This document shows, one piece after another, positions 7,923 to 18,000 of a stretch of DNA of 32,841 bases. Under the pieces are notes generated by a model. It ran no database searches, was not told where the DNA came from, and was given only the letters and a program-made list of their open reading frames with translations. Position 1 is the stretch's first letter. Each line of letters begins with the position of its first letter. The stretch is from the NCBI GenBank assembly GCA_011048515.1, contig DSDW01000094.1, forward strand, positions 1 through 32,841, written 5' to 3'. Made by a program: the position numbers and the translations under genes. This DNA comes from Campylobacterota bacterium (lineage in GTDB: Bacteria > Campylobacterota > Campylobacteria > Campylobacterales > Sulfurovaceae).

Positions 7923-8635
7923 CCATACTCCCGGCGATCGACCTCAAAGACGGCAAGGCGGTAAGACTCAGCAAAGGGCTGATGGACTCCGCAAAGATCT
8001 ACTCCGACGAGCCCTGGCAGGTGGCAAAACGATTTGAAGCGCTTGGCAGCGAGTGGGTACATCTTGTGGACCTCAACGGTGCCTTTGCAGGAAAGCCGGA
8101 GAACCTCGAACAGATCAAAAAGATCCGTGAGCACTGCAACCTCAAGCTTGAGCTAGGCGGCGGTATCCGTGACGAAGAGACGATCAAAATGTACCTGGAT
8201 CTCGGGATTGACAGGCTGATCCTCGGATCAATAGCCGTCAAAGACCCGGCATTTGTCAAGGAGATGGCGGCAAAGTACCCCATCGTTGTCGGTATCGACG
8301 CGATCGACGGGATGGTCGCCGTAGAAGGATGGGGAGAAGTCAGCGACATGAAAGCGACTGACCTTGCGCGCGAATTTGCCAATGCCGGTGTTGAGGCGAT
8401 CATCTGTACCGATGTCGGACGCGACGGGATGATGACAGGGGTCAATATCGACTTCACACTGGCGATCAAAGAGGCTTCGGGAGTGGAGACGATCGCAAGC
8501 GGCGGGTTAAAAGACATGGAGGATATCAAGGCGCTTATCGAAGCGGGGATCGACGGCACCATCGTCGGAAAAGCGTTCTATGAAGGCACGCTTGACCTGG
8601 AAGAAGCATTTAAGGCTGTAAAGGACGCAAATTGA
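7919..8635 (+). CDS. hisA: ProFAR isomerase (histidine biosynthesis)
   Basis: HisA opens the ribose of ProFAR to give PRFAR, the substrate of HisHF. The 238-residue TIM barrel has the catalytic Asp8 in [16 protein letters not shown] and the second catalytic Asp in [14 protein letters not shown]. The phosphate-binding loops ELGGGIRD and IASGGLKD are present. An AAGGAG lies six bases before the ATG. prmA starts inside its stop codon (TTGA). Length is normal for HisA. Confidence 0.96.
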   Translation: MTILPAIDLKDGKAVRLSKGLMDSAKIYSDEPWQVAKRFEALGSEWVHLVDLNGAFAGKPENLEQIKKIREHCNLKLELGGGIRDEETIKMYLDLGIDRLILGSIAVKDPAFVKEMAAKYPIVVGIDAIDGMVAVEGWGEVSDMKATDLAREFANAGVEAIICTDVGRDGMMTGVNIDFTLAIKEASGVETIASGGLKDMEDIKALIEAGIDGTIVGKAFYEGTLDLEEAFKAVKDAN

Positions 8636-9444
8636 AAAAAACCTATCATGAACTGACGATCACACTCGAGGATGATTATGTAGAGCTGATCGCGGATGTG
8701 ATCGCCAACCTGATTGATGATGCAGTAGAGCTGGGAACGGGAACGATCATAGTACGTTCCGAAAATGATTTAACTTCGGTTAAAGATGCTTTGGCAGCAT
8801 TCGAAGGCATCGAGATGACCTTTAGCCTGGAAGAGAAAGAGAACAAAGACTGGATCAAGGCCTACCAGGATTCGATAGAGCCGATCGAGGCCGGGAAGTT
8901 CTACATCTTTCCCAGCTGGTATGAACCCAAAGAGGGACTGATCAATATCAAGATCGATCCGGCACTGGCTTTCGGTTCGGGGCACCACGCGACGACATTC
9001 TCCTGTCTTCGGGCGATCTCCGAATACGTGAAAGCCGGAGACAGCGTCATCGATGTGGGGTGCGGATCAGGGATATTGGGCCTTGCGGCAAAAAAACTCG
9101 GCGCAACGGTAGCGCTGTGCGACACAGACCCCGTCTCTGTCAAAAGTACTCAGGAGAACTTTGCCTTAAATAATGAGAGATATGATAAACTCTGGGAAGG
9201 TTCGGTCAATAAAGCTGAGAGCAGCTATGATGTGGTGATCGCAAATATCATTGCCGATGTGCTCAAGTTTATCGCCAGAGACCTCAAAAAAGCGACCAAA
9301 GAGAACGGATATTTGATTCTATCAGGTATTTTGGACAAAAAAGAGAAAAATCTTCTTGGTTCATTCCAGGAACTGACATTAATCGAACGAATAGAAAAAG
9401 ATGAGTGGGTAACCCTAGTCTATAAGAAGGAAACGAATGGCTAA
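8632..9444 (+). CDS. prmA: Ribosomal protein L11 methyltransferase
   Basis: PrmA trimethylates ribosomal protein L11 using S-adenosylmethionine. The 270-residue protein has [10 protein letters not shown] at 113-122, the SAM-binding loop [10 protein letters not shown] at 141-150, and NIIADV at 205-210 in the catalytic position. Translation starts at TTG 8632, which overlaps the hisA TGA. AAGGA eight bases upstream supports this unusual start. Its stop lies inside the beginning of ftsH (8-base overlap). prmA directly before ftsH is an order I recall from other Campylobacterota. The N-terminal L11-binding domain appears complete. Confidence 0.93.
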   Translation: MKKTYHELTITLEDDYVELIADVIANLIDDAVELGTGTIIVRSENDLTSVKDALAAFEGIEMTFSLEEKENKDWIKAYQDSIEPIEAGKFYIFPSWYEPKEGLINIKIDPALAFGSGHHATTFSCLRAISEYVKAGDSVIDVGCGSGILGLAAKKLGATVALCDTDPVSVKSTQENFALNNERYDKLWEGSVNKAESSYDVVIANIIADVLKFIARDLKKATKENGYLILSGILDKKEKNLLGSFQELTLIERIEKDEWVTLVYKKETNG

Positions 9445-11428
9445 TCCAAATCAAAATAACGATAACAACAAGAACAACAATTTTTTCAACAACAACCCCC
9501 TTCTGGCATTTGCAATCTTCTCCATCGTGGTGATCATGATCTTCAAGGTGATGGTCGGCGACGGCGGAGGCGAAGGGCTGGGGAATGTTCTTGGAGATCA
9601 GCAAGTCACACAGAACAAGCGCGTCACCTACTCCGAGATCAAAAAGCAGATCAAAGAGGGCAATGTGGAGAGTGTAAAGATCGCCTCAAGCACGATCGAA
9701 GCGATAGTCACAAACCCAAACGGTGTAAAAACACGATACAGTGCGAGCAATGTACCGGCTTTGGACAGAGAACTGATCCCGCTGCTTGAAGAGAGAGGGA
9801 TCAGATACGAAGGTGTGATCGGGAACGGTTTCTTTGCCGAAATGTTCAGCATGTTGCTGCCGATCATCATCTTCTTTGCCATCTGGATATTTCTGGCTCG
9901 GAGAATGTCCAAAGGAATGGGCGGAGGGATCCTGGGTGCCGGCAAAGCGGACAAACTGATCAACTCCGAAAAGCCAAATACCAAATTTGATGATGTGCAG
10001 GGGGTTGAAGAGGCAAAAGATGAAGTCAAAGAGATCGTTGACTTTCTTAAATACCCTGAGCGCTATATGGAGCTTGGAGCGAAGATTCCAAAAGGGGTAC
10101 TTCTGGTGGGACCTCCGGGTACAGGGAAAACGCTTCTGGCAAAAGCGGTTGCAGGTGAAGCCGAAGTACCCTTCTTCTCTGTCAGCGGATCGGCATTTAT
10201 CGAGATGTTCGTAGGTGTGGGTGCGAGCCGTGTACGTGACCTCTTCGCACAGGCAAAAAAGGAAGCTCCTTCGATTATCTTTATCGATGAGATCGATGCG
10301 ATCGGTAAATCGCGTGCAAGCGGCGGACAGATGGGCGGAAACGATGAGCGCGAGCAGACCCTCAACCAGCTCCTTGCAGAAATGGATGGATTTGGTACGG
10401 ATACACCTGTCATTGTACTGGCTGCCACCAACAGACCTGAAACACTCGATGCGGCGCTATTGCGTGCAGGACGTTTTGACAGACAGGTGCTAGTGGATAA
10501 ACCGGATTATGAAGGGCGTCTGGCGATCCTGAAAGTCCACTCAAAAGATGTAAAGCTTTCACACGGTGTTGACCTGGAAGTGGTAGCAAAACAGACAGCA
10601 GGATTGGCCGGTGCGGATCTGGCAAACATCATCAATGAAGCTGCTCTGCTTGCAGGACGCGGGAACAAGAAGAAGATCGAGCAGTCTGATCTGCTTGAAG
10701 CAATCGAAAGGGCTTTTGTCGGTCTTGAAAAGAAAAACAGAAAAGTCTCTGACATGGAGAAGAAGATCGTTGCCTACCATGAAAGCGGCCATGCGCTCAT
10801 GGCGGAACTTACAAAAGGTGCAACACGTGTCACCAAAGTGTCGATCATTCCAAGAGGACTTGGTGCGCTCGGGTATACGCTTCACCTTCCAAGCGAAGAG
10901 GACAGGTTCCTTAAGCAAAAGCATGAACTGCTTGCAGAGATCGATGTACTCCTTGGGGGACGTGCAGCCGAAGAGGTATTCATCGGCGAGATCAGTACAG
11001 GTGCAGGCAATGACCTTGACCGTGCCACAGCGATCATCAAAGATATGATCACCGTCTACGGTATGAGTGATGTTGCGGGTCTGATGGTACTCAAGAGAAG
11101 CCAACACAGTTTTCTCGGCGGAGCGGGTGCTATCACTGAGTACAGTGAGAAGATGTCCGAGGCGATCGATACACATATCAAAGCCACACTTGAAGAGCAT
11201 TACCAATATGTCAAGCAGACCCTTCGTGACTATCATGGTGCGATAGAGAAAATGGCTGCCGAACTGCTGGAGGTAGAGGTGATCGAAGGAACGACAGTCC
11301 AGAAGATCATCGATGAGTATGAAAAAGAGCACAACATGCCAAGCCGCCTTGCACATAAACCAAAGAGTGAAGAAAAAAACTCACAGGAGAGTGCATCGGA
11401 ACAAGATGACGAGGGTACGGAAAAGTAA
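9437..11428 (+). CDS. ftsH: ATP-dependent zinc metalloprotease FtsH
   Basis: FtsH is a membrane AAA+ protease that pulls out and degrades damaged membrane proteins and short-lived regulators. The protein has 663 residues. Membrane spans lie at about 22-40 and 136-154. Walker A GPPGTGKT is at 225-232, Walker [12 protein letters not shown] at 280-290, the second region of homology in [17 protein letters not shown], and the zinc site HESGH at 448-452, with the third ligand Asp in GAGNDLD near 526. All catalytic residues are present. Odd feature: the cytoplasmic N-terminus before the first span is mostly asparagine (11 of residues 2-20). AAGGAAACG precedes the ATG, which overlaps the prmA end. 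The C-terminal tail is acidic and Ser/Glu-rich. Confidence 0.97.
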   Translation: MANPNQNNDNNKNNNFFNNNPLLAFAIFSIVVIMIFKVMVGDGGGEGLGNVLGDQQVTQNKRVTYSEIKKQIKEGNVESVKIASSTIEAIVTNPNGVKTRYSASNVPALDRELIPLLEERGIRYEGVIGNGFFAEMFSMLLPIIIFFAIWIFLARRMSKGMGGGILGAGKADKLINSEKPNTKFDDVQGVEEAKDEVKEIVDFLKYPERYMELGAKIPKGVLLVGPPGTGKTLLAKAVAGEAEVPFFSVSGSAFIEMFVGVGASRVRDLFAQAKKEAPSIIFIDEIDAIGKSRASGGQMGGNDEREQTLNQLLAEMDGFGTDTPVIVLAATNRPETLDAALLRAGRFDRQVLVDKPDYEGRLAILKVHSKDVKLSHGVDLEVVAKQTAGLAGADLANIINEAALLAGRGNKKKIEQSDLLEAIERAFVGLEKKNRKVSDMEKKIVAYHESGHALMAELTKGATRVTKVSIIPRGLGALGYTLHLPSEEDRFLKQKHELLAEIDVLLGGRAAEEVFIGEISTGAGNDLDRATAIIKDMITVYGMSDVAGLMVLKRSQHSFLGGAGAITEYSEKMSEAIDTHIKATLEEHYQYVKQTLRDYHGAIEKMAAELLEVEVIEGTTVQKIIDEYEKEHNMPSRLAHKPKSEEKNSQESASEQDDEGTEK

Positions 11429-11446
11429 AGGATAAAAACTATCCTT
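11428..11446 (+). terminator. Short hairpin at the ftsH stop, weak terminator candidate
   Basis: AAGGATA (11428-11434) pairs perfectly with TATCCTT (11440-11446) across a 5-base loop. The following bases, GACTTTCC, are not a real U-tract, so termination would be weak. The 3' arm overlaps the -35 box of the next promoter. Confidence 0.35.
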
Positions 11447-11473
11447 GACTTTCCTCGTCAAAATCATTATAAT
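11445..11473 (+). promoter_or_regulatory. Consensus promoter of the leucine leader-leuA unit
   Basis: TTGACT (11445-11450) and a perfect TATAAT (11468-11473) are separated by exactly 17 bases, a near-ideal housekeeping sigma promoter. The expected start, about 11480, gives a long leader of about 270 bases before leuA that carries a small ORF, hairpins and a dispersed repeat. Confidence 0.8.
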
Positions 11474-11495
11474 TTTAAAAAAATCAAAGGAGAGT

Positions 11496-11567
11496 ATGAT
11501 GAAAACAATCATCAATAAAAATAAAATTATCAAACAAGATAGTACTCTCCTGCTGCTCTCACTCTAA
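11496..11567 (+). CDS. leuL: Leucine leader peptide upstream of leuA
   Basis: A short ORF of 23 codons (22 from the second ATG at 11499) follows a strong AAAGGAGAG site at 11486-11494. It ends in Ser-Thr-Leu-Leu-Leu-Leu-Ser-Leu, encoded by four consecutive Leu codons CTC CTG CTG CTC, then TCA CTC and TAA. The leuA start is 186 bases downstream. Leader peptides rich in the pathway's end product are the hallmark of ribosome-stalling attenuation: scarce Leu-tRNA stalls the ribosome on the Leu run and favours read-through. The spacing to the second ATG (six to seven bases) is better. The ribosome site GGAGAGTA can pair with TACTCTCC at the Leu codons, an extra self-occluding fold. The Leu run and position are seen; the mechanism is inferred. 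Confidence 0.82.
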   Translation: MMKTIINKNKIIKQDSTLLLLSL

Positions 11568-11599
11568 TTTTTCCCACAACAATATTCTATTTTAGCGTT

Positions 11600-11630
11600 T
11601 CTAATTAACCGTAAATTCGGTAGAATTAGA
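11600..11630 (+). promoter_or_regulatory. Hairpin after the Leu leader, candidate attenuator
   Basis: TCTAATT (11600-11606) pairs with AATTAGA (11624-11630) and ACCG (608-611) with CGGT (618-621), around a 6-base loop with a small internal bulge. The downstream CAGTTTTACTTT is a modest U-rich stretch. The hairpin starts 33 bases after the leader stop, where an attenuator terminator would be expected. The stem is AT-rich, so a weak terminator is possible. TAGAAT at 11621-11626 could instead be a secondary -10. Confidence 0.4.
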
Positions 11631-11644
11631 CAGTTTTACTTTCA

Positions 11645-11716
11645 GTCATCCTGAGTTAGTTTCAGGATCTCATTGACTGGTCATCCAGAGAGATTCCGGA
11701 TCAGGTCCGGAATGAC
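11645..11716 (+). repeat. Composite palindromic element, copy A (leuA leader)
   Basis: Two hairpins in a fixed order. Type II: ATCCTGA (11648-11654) pairs with TCAGGAT (11662-11668). Type I: ATTCCGGA (11693-11700) pairs with TCCGGAAT (11706-11713). The whole runs from GTCAT to ATGAC, inverted ends. Related copies lie at 13317-13410 (inverted) and 13506-13608, so this is a dispersed non-coding repeat inserted in the leader between the attenuator region and the leuA ribosome-binding site. Confidence 0.8.
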
Positions 11717-11753
11717 AAAGATGAAAGTGCTTTAAGTATCCCAAGGTAATAAA

Positions 11754-13313
11754 ATGAGTAAAGAAATAATAAAAATATTTGACACCACATTGAGAGACGG
11801 CGAGCAAAGCCCCGGCGCGTCGATGAACACAGAAGAGAAGATCCAGATTGCTGCACAGTTGGAGCGTTTGGGTGTAGATATCATAGAAGCGGGATTTGCA
11901 GCGGCAAGTCCGGGAGACTTCGATGCCGTCAGCAAGATCGCACAGCGTGTACAGAACTCCACGATCTGTTCTTTGGCGCGTGCTATAGATGCCGACATCA
12001 AAGCGGCCGGTGAAGCAGTCGCAGCAGCCAAGATGAAGCGTATCCATACCTTTATCGCAACCAGCCAGATCCATATGGAGTACAAGCTTAAGATGAAACC
12101 CGATGAAGTGATCCGGCGTGCAGTCAGAGCGGTGGAATATGCCAGAGAGTTTGTCGAGGATGTGGAGTTCAGCTGTGAGGATGCGGGACGTTCTGATATC
12201 GGATTTATGAAAGAGATCACCGATGCCGTGATAGAAGCCGGCGCAAGCACGATCAACTTGCCGGATACGGTAGGCTTCAGGCTTCCCAGCGAGATTGGTG
12301 CGATGGTCAAAGAGATGAGCGAATATACCAGAGGGCGTGCCATCATCTCCGTACACAACCACAACGACTTGGGGTTGGGTGTGGCAAACTCGCTTGAAGC
12401 GATAATGAACGGGGCAAGACAGGTGGAGTGTACCATCAACGGTTTGGGAGAGAGAGCGGGAAATGCCGCACTTGAAGAGATCGTCATGGCGATCAAAACA
12501 CGCCAGGATATCTTCCATGGCTTTGATACCAATATCAATACCAAAGAGATCTACCCGACCAGCCGCCTGATCGCCAATATTACCGGTATCGAACCGCAGC
12601 CCAACAAGGCGATCGTCGGTAAAAATGCCTTCGCACACGAAAGCGGTATCCACCAGGATGGTGTATTGAAGCACAAAGAGACCTATGAGATCATCCGTCC
12701 CGAAGATATCGGTTTGGATATGGAAGATACCCTGGTGTTGGGTAAACACTCAGGCCGTGCAGCGTTCAAAGACAAATTGGCAAAACTTGGCTTTACCTTG
12801 AACGATGATGAGCTTAACAGCGCCTTTGAACGTTTCAAAGAGTTGGCGGACAAGAAAAAAGATATCTATGATGATGATATCCGTGCCTTGGTCACCTCAG
12901 AGATGACGACGATCGAAAAGGCGTACGAATTGGTTGCAATGCAGCTTATGGACTCTACCGGAGGCGTTCCGAGTGCTGCGGTGACGATCAGACATAACGG
13001 TGAAGATACCACCGATGCGGGGATCGGTGACGGGACCATCGATGCGGTATTTAAGACCATTGACCGTATCACAGGTTACCAGGGACAACTTTTAGACTAT
13101 AAAGTGAAGTCTGTCTCTGAAGGGAAAGATGCTTTGGCCAATGTCACGGTAAAAGTCACCTTCAATGCAAATGAACCGGCGATCATCGGTCACGGTTTGA
13201 GCCTCGATACGATGCTTGCCAGTGCAAGAGCCTATATCGGAGCACTGAACAGTTATTTGAGTATGGAAGGGAAGTTGAAGATACGCCATACAGACAGCAC
13301 CGAGACGATCTAA
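11754..13313 (+). CDS. leuA: 2-isopropylmalate synthase
   Basis: LeuA condenses acetyl-CoA with 2-oxoisovalerate, the first committed step of leucine synthesis. The 519-residue protein is the bacterial full-length type. [16 protein letters not shown] (residues 9-24) carries the catalytic Arg14 and metal-binding Asp15. The [13 protein letters not shown] block holds further metal-binding His residues, and [13 protein letters not shown] follows. The C-terminal third (from about residue 390) is the LeuA dimer domain that binds leucine for feedback inhibition. AAGG lies 8 bases before the ATG. It sits alone behind a leucine leader; leuB, leuC and leuD are not nearby. It is therefore probably controlled twice, by attenuation and by allostery. 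Confidence 0.96.
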   Translation: MSKEIIKIFDTTLRDGEQSPGASMNTEEKIQIAAQLERLGVDIIEAGFAAASPGDFDAVSKIAQRVQNSTICSLARAIDADIKAAGEAVAAAKMKRIHTFIATSQIHMEYKLKMKPDEVIRRAVRAVEYAREFVEDVEFSCEDAGRSDIGFMKEITDAVIEAGASTINLPDTVGFRLPSEIGAMVKEMSEYTRGRAIISVHNHNDLGLGVANSLEAIMNGARQVECTINGLGERAGNAALEEIVMAIKTRQDIFHGFDTNINTKEIYPTSRLIANITGIEPQPNKAIVGKNAFAHESGIHQDGVLKHKETYEIIRPEDIGLDMEDTLVLGKHSGRAAFKDKLAKLGFTLNDDELNSAFERFKELADKKKDIYDDDIRALVTSEMTTIEKAYELVAMQLMDSTGGVPSAAVTIRHNGEDTTDAGIGDGTIDAVFKTIDRITGYQGQLLDYKVKSVSEGKDALANVTVKVTFNANEPAIIGHGLSLDTMLASARAYIGALNSYLSMEGKLKIRHTDSTETI

Positions 13314-13316
13314 CAC

Positions 13317-13410
13317 GTCATTCCGGACCACGATCCGGAATCTCTCCCTATCCAACAAAATCATTTCAAACTTGAACCGCAATGAGATTCTGAAACGAGT
13401 TCAGAGTGAC
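13317..13410 (-). repeat. Composite palindromic element, copy B (inverted, after leuA)
   Basis: Read on the minus strand this has the same order as copy A: type II TCTGAA/TTCAGA (13405-13389), then type I ATTCCGGA/TCCGGAAT (13341-13320). GTCA-type ends are kept. Minus-strand AGAGATTCCGGATC and GGTCCGGAATGAC match copy A, and so does the flank ATCTCATTG. It starts three bases after the leuA stop. It lies in the 339-base gap 13314-13652 between convergent leuA and serS, where I find no gene and no canonical terminator. The type I hairpin may fold in both transcripts. Confidence 0.75.
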
Positions 13411-13505
13411 ACATTTTCAGAATAAAAGCATTATTTCAAAGTTATTCATACTATGAGCTTCGGGATGAAAGATTGTAAGAGTAGAATGATATGTCTGATT
13501 CTACT

Positions 13506-13608
13506 GTAGTCCTGAACTTGCACCCCAAGGGTATTTCTTTCGGGTATTCAGGATCTACGTATTTCAAAACATTAAAGCTTGTGGATTCCGGATCAAGTCC
13601 GGAATGAC
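13506..13608 (+). repeat. Composite palindromic element, copy C (expanded type II)
   Basis: The same II-to-I order on the plus strand. TCCTGAA (13510-13516) pairs with TTCAGGA (13547-13553), but its loop has grown to 30 bases and holds an inner ACCC/GGGT stem. Then ATTCCGGA (13585-13592) pairs with TCCGGAAT (13598-13605) and the unit ends GGAATGACGG. It is the second element in the leuA-serS gap and lies head to head with copy B. Confidence 0.75.
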
Positions 13609-13652
13609 GGTATTTTCAGAGGGCTCAGTTCCTATTTACTTATTAAACAAGA

Positions 13653-14900
13653 TTACATATACCGCTGCAGTACAGCAGGTATCGTAATGCTTCCATCTTC
13701 ATTCTGATAGTTCTCCATGATCGCGATCAGTGTACGGCCTACTGCCAGGGATGAACCGTTCAGGGTATGGACGAAGCTGTTCTTCTTGCCGTCTTTGAAA
13801 CGGATCTTTGCGCGTCTTGCCTGGAAATCCCTGGTGTTGGAGATAGATGAGATCTCGCGGTATTTGTTCTGCCCCGGAAGCCAGACCTCAAGGTCGATAG
13901 TTTTCGCAGCCGAGAAGCCTAGATCGCCGCCGCAGAGCTCTACAACCCTGTGCGGCAATCCGAGGGTAGTCAGCATATCCGAAGCATTCTGTACCATCAT
14001 CTCGAACACTTCGTCACTCTTCTCAGGATGTGCGATCGCCACCATCTCCACTTTGTCAAACTGGTGCTGGCGAATCATACCGCGGGTATCGCGCCCTGCA
14101 CTCCCTGCTTCCTTTCTGAAACACGGCGTATAGCCTGTCATCAGCACCGGCAACTCCTTCTCGGAGAGTATCTCGTCATGATACATATTGGTCAGCGGTA
14201 CCTCTGCGGTCGGGATAAGGTAGAGCGCTTCATCTTCTATCTTGAAAAGGTCATCCCCGAACTTTGGAAGCTGGCCGGTACCCTGGAGCATCGCCGCATT
14301 GTTCAGAAACGGCACGCAGAGCTCTTCAAAGCCTTTTGCCCTGTTCGTATCCAGGAAGAAGTTGATCAGCGCTCTCTCCAGCCTTGCAGCCTCACCGCGA
14401 AGGACAGAGAAACGGCTCTTTGCCAGTTTTACCCCGCGCTCAAAATCGATCCATCCGTTCTTCTCCCCCAGTTCCCAGTGCTCCTTGGGTTCAAAGTCAA
14501 AACTTCTGGGCTCCAGCACTTTGCGAAGCTCGACATTTTCCTCTTCATCTTTCCCTTCAGGTACGCTTTCGTCAGGAAAATTTGGAATCGCCAGTGCCAC
14601 CGTATAGAGCGCTTCCTCAGCCTCCCTTGCACTCTCCTGGAGTTCCGCCATCACCTCTTTATTGGCATCTACCTTTGCCTTCAGTTCGGTAATATCTTTC
14701 CCCTCCTGCTTATACTGCCCAAAAAGCTTGGACATACTGTTCTGCTCTGCCCTTGCATTCTCAAAAGCGGCATTTGCCTCTTTCAGCTGAATAAAAAGGG
14801 ACTGAAGGTTTTCAAGTGTCTCACCCTCTACACCTTTTTTCTGAAGTCTTGCACTCGCCTCGCCAAAGTAGTTTTGGAGATATTTAAGGTCGATCATCAT
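13653..14900 (-). CDS. serS: Seryl-tRNA synthetase
   Basis: SerRS charges tRNA-Ser with serine. The protein has 415 residues. An N-terminal coiled-coil arm (about residues 1-110, rich in Glu, Lys and Ala) grips the tRNA. The class II core has motif 2 [20 protein letters not shown] and motif 3 in [19 protein letters not shown]. It starts at tandem ATGs (14900 or 14897). AGGTG upstream gives better spacing to the second. It converges with leuA across a repeat-filled gap. Upstream, a strong hairpin separates it from the large lipoprotein gene, so it is probably transcribed alone. Confidence 0.96.
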   Translation of the reverse strand: MMIDLKYLQNYFGEASARLQKKGVEGETLENLQSLFIQLKEANAAFENARAEQNSMSKLFGQYKQEGKDITELKAKVDANKEVMAELQESAREAEEALYTVALAIPNFPDESVPEGKDEEENVELRKVLEPRSFDFEPKEHWELGEKNGWIDFERGVKLAKSRFSVLRGEAARLERALINFFLDTNRAKGFEELCVPFLNNAAMLQGTGQLPKFGDDLFKIEDEALYLIPTAEVPLTNMYHDEILSEKELPVLMTGYTPCFRKEAGSAGRDTRGMIRQHQFDKVEMVAIAHPEKSDEVFEMMVQNASDMLTTLGLPHRVVELCGGDLGFSAAKTIDLEVWLPGQNKYREISSISNTRDFQARRAKIRFKDGKKNSFVHTLNGSSLAVGRTLIAIMENYQNEDGSITIPAVLQRYM

Positions 14901-14964
14901 TACACCTATATAAAAGTTATATTGTTAAATGGAATTATAGTAGAAAATTAAAAAAATGGGGTTA

Positions 14965-14997
14965 ATGACCATAAGCTCTTGTCGAGCTTTTGGTCAT
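14965..14997 (-). terminator. Terminator after the Ig-like lipoprotein gene
   Basis: A 14-position stem with one mismatch (14965-14978 with 14984-14997, TGACCA and AGCTC arms) has a 5-base loop. On the minus strand it begins 10 bases after the lipoprotein stop and is followed by TTAACCCCATTTTTTT, a late U-tract. It separates that gene from serS. Confidence 0.65.
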
Positions 14998-15006
14998 AAA
15001 AATGAG

Positions 15007-18000
15007 TTAGAACTCTTGCGCTACCATGATATTTTCAATATCAAAGGTACAACTCTCTTGTCCACCCGGAATAGTAATCGTATATGTGACGTACGATCTA
15101 CCTAAACTTGAATACCCATTGTCACATGTTCTTGCATCATAATCATTACTAGATTTTACATACTGCCAGGAACATGTGCTTCCTGACTCAACAGAATGAG
15201 TAAAGTGTGCATTACGATATGCTTCAGGTGCATTTTCATGCCAAATTTCAAATGTCACATTGACATCATCACCTGGTAGTCCTTTAAATGTATGACCATC
15301 TGAAGGGACTTGAACGAATCCTGTTCCTCTAAGTGTATGTTTAGTCACCTCACCTACACGTATTTGTTTACCTGTATCTGGCTGGTATCCATCAAGGTTC
15401 ACCCAGATAAGGGCATCTTTCCCTGTCAAATGATAGTCATATCTATAATCAACTGTTACAGTACCTTCTTCATCCAACTGATAGGTTTCGGAATCTGTTG
15501 TACCGATCCACTCGCGTCCATCTTCACGACATAGATCTTGATAGTAGTTATGTCCTACTGCAAAGTATAGGCCATCTCTATTCACACCATAGTACTGATC
15601 TTGTAATACCAAAATATTATTGGCACCCCCAAGTTCCATATCCCATTTACCCATCGCTTCATAATTTTTTCTTTCACCGAAAACAACAAGCTTGTCAGTA
15701 TTATTACCTTCCACATTCACATACTGGAATACATCTGTATTAATCGTATCTGTGAAGGTAGTGGTAGAAGGATCACTATCACCAGCATTGTCTATCTCAC
15801 CATTAGCATAACCTAGATCAATATCAGACTTACCGTAGAAAAGTCTTTTTGTTTCATTGGTTTCGGTAGAACTAGCTTCACTTCCGTCCACTGCATAACC
15901 TACGATTGCTCCCAATGTCACATTAGGTCTGGTATTCACCTTATTGCCATACTCATCTGTCACTGAGATAGCTAAAGTCTCTATGTATTTTGCTCTGGAA
16001 GCATCTTGTGATGTACTTACATACGAGATACTGATTGCCGATGGCGGTCCAGAGAAGACTCTTACATTCACAACGGTTGATAGGTTTTGTTCCTCACCAT
16101 TTGCATCATCAAATGTGATAGACACTTCTAGAGGAACCAATCCTGATTTATCTTTCGAGACTAAAATAAATGCACTGTTGTTTACTGGAATGAGCGATAA
16201 AGTATTGACCAGAGTACTACTGTCTGTATCTAAGATCTGTGCTATCGTTGCATTTGTTGTAGTAACAGTAATATTGGTGATATTCTCATCTGTTAACGCT
16301 ACTTCATTGCCTGATGGATCTTTTGCTTTTAAGAATACATTAAATGTCTTCTCTTTGTCTGGTATACCCATACTGAAGTCATTGCTGGTAATCACGTTGA
16401 GTTCATAGTTTCTCGAAACATATGGATTATCCGGAAGAGTATACTCTACTGTCCAATTTTGTTTGTCTTCACTGTTCTCGACATGGTAGAACTTGAAGAT
16501 ACTACCATTATCATCATTACTGATTAGTGCCTGTAAATTGCTCGGACCTGTATAAATAAATGTAGCAATACCTAATTCATTTACATTCACTTCATATGCA
16601 TCAAATTGCCCTACATCTACACCATCTAGTACTTTTTCCGGAAGTTCAACTTTCACACTACCTTCAGTATACGGTGCAATATCCTTAAAGACTTTCAATG
16701 CTAACTCTATTGTCATAGAGTTGCTATTTAGTGTCACAATCCTTTGTTCTAATGGAATAACAACAACTGGCAATGTCGTATCCTCAATATAGCTATCTGT
16801 GGTTTCATTAAATATGACTGTAATATTTTCCTCTAAGTGGGTACTCCCCTCATCAAAATGTATCGTCATTGCAAAGGTTGTACCGTTAACCTCACTAAGA
16901 TCAGCTGGTGCCATATAGGTAAATACTGCATAGCCTAAAGAATCGGTTTGAACGGTATAAGGAGTAATCAGTGTACCGTTACCTTCATCAAATCCATTCA
17001 TAGTCACCGTTTTCCCCGTTATAGGTGTACCATCGTATAGCAACTGAGCTTTTACATCTCTCTTTTCACTAGCATGATTGATTTCGATATTTGAAATATT
17101 AATAAACTCATACTCAGTGGTAGCCATGCTAGAAAAACTAACTGCTACATTCGTATCATGACTGTTCGTTGCATTCGGGATAGAGAAGGTGATATTAAAG
17201 TCTGCAACCCCTGCAATGCTTGCCGGTGCCGTATATTCGAACACTACCTGACCATTTGCGTTAGTAATCCCGCTGTATGCATTCAATGTACCGCTTGAAG
17301 GATTAAAGAAATGGGCTATGATCTCCTGCCCCTCTACCGGCTGGCTTGTGCTCGTATCATTCAGGAAGAGTGACAGTTCTCTGCTCTCTCCATCTTTTGA
17401 AATAACTAAAGTTTCAGGTATTACAGTTAGATTATAAGTATCTGTATTCACTGTAGGTGTAGAGGTAGACGTGAAGTTCACTGCTACATTCGTCTCATGA
17501 CTGTTCGTTGCATTAGGGATTGAGAAGGTGATATCAAAATCGCTCAGTCCGCTGATACTCTCCGGTGCCGTATAGTTAAATACGACCTGTCCGTTTGCGT
17601 TAGTAATTCCGCTGTATATGCTCAGTGTACCTTTTGCAGGATCAAAGAAGTGTGCTATGATCTCCTGTCCCTCTACCGGCTGCATAGTGCTTGTATTATT
17701 CAGGTAGAGTGCCAAGGCTCTGCTCTCTCCGTCCTCTGAAATATTCACACTTGCAGGCACTGCTGTAAGGTTATAGTTTGTTGTATCCACGGTCGGTGTA
17801 GAAGTCGATGTAAAGTTCACCGCTACATTCGTATCATGACTGTTCGTTGCATTCGGGATCGAGAAGATGATATCAAAGTCTGTAGCCCCTGCTATGCTTG
17901 CCGGTGCCGTATATTCGAACACTACCTGTCCGTTTGCGTTAGTAATTCCGCTGTATGCGCTCAATGTACCGCTTGCAGGGTTAAAGAAATGTGCAATGAT

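Noticed and set aside
11670-12749. A 359-residue minus-strand ORF running antisense across leuA
   Set aside because: It is the mirror of the strongly conserved leuA frame, rich in Cys and His and without any recognisable motif. Its N-terminus is only the translation of the palindromic repeat.
13950-14951. A 333-residue plus-strand ORF antisense to serS
   Set aside because: It covers serS, which has all class II synthetase motifs. No start signal or family match is visible.
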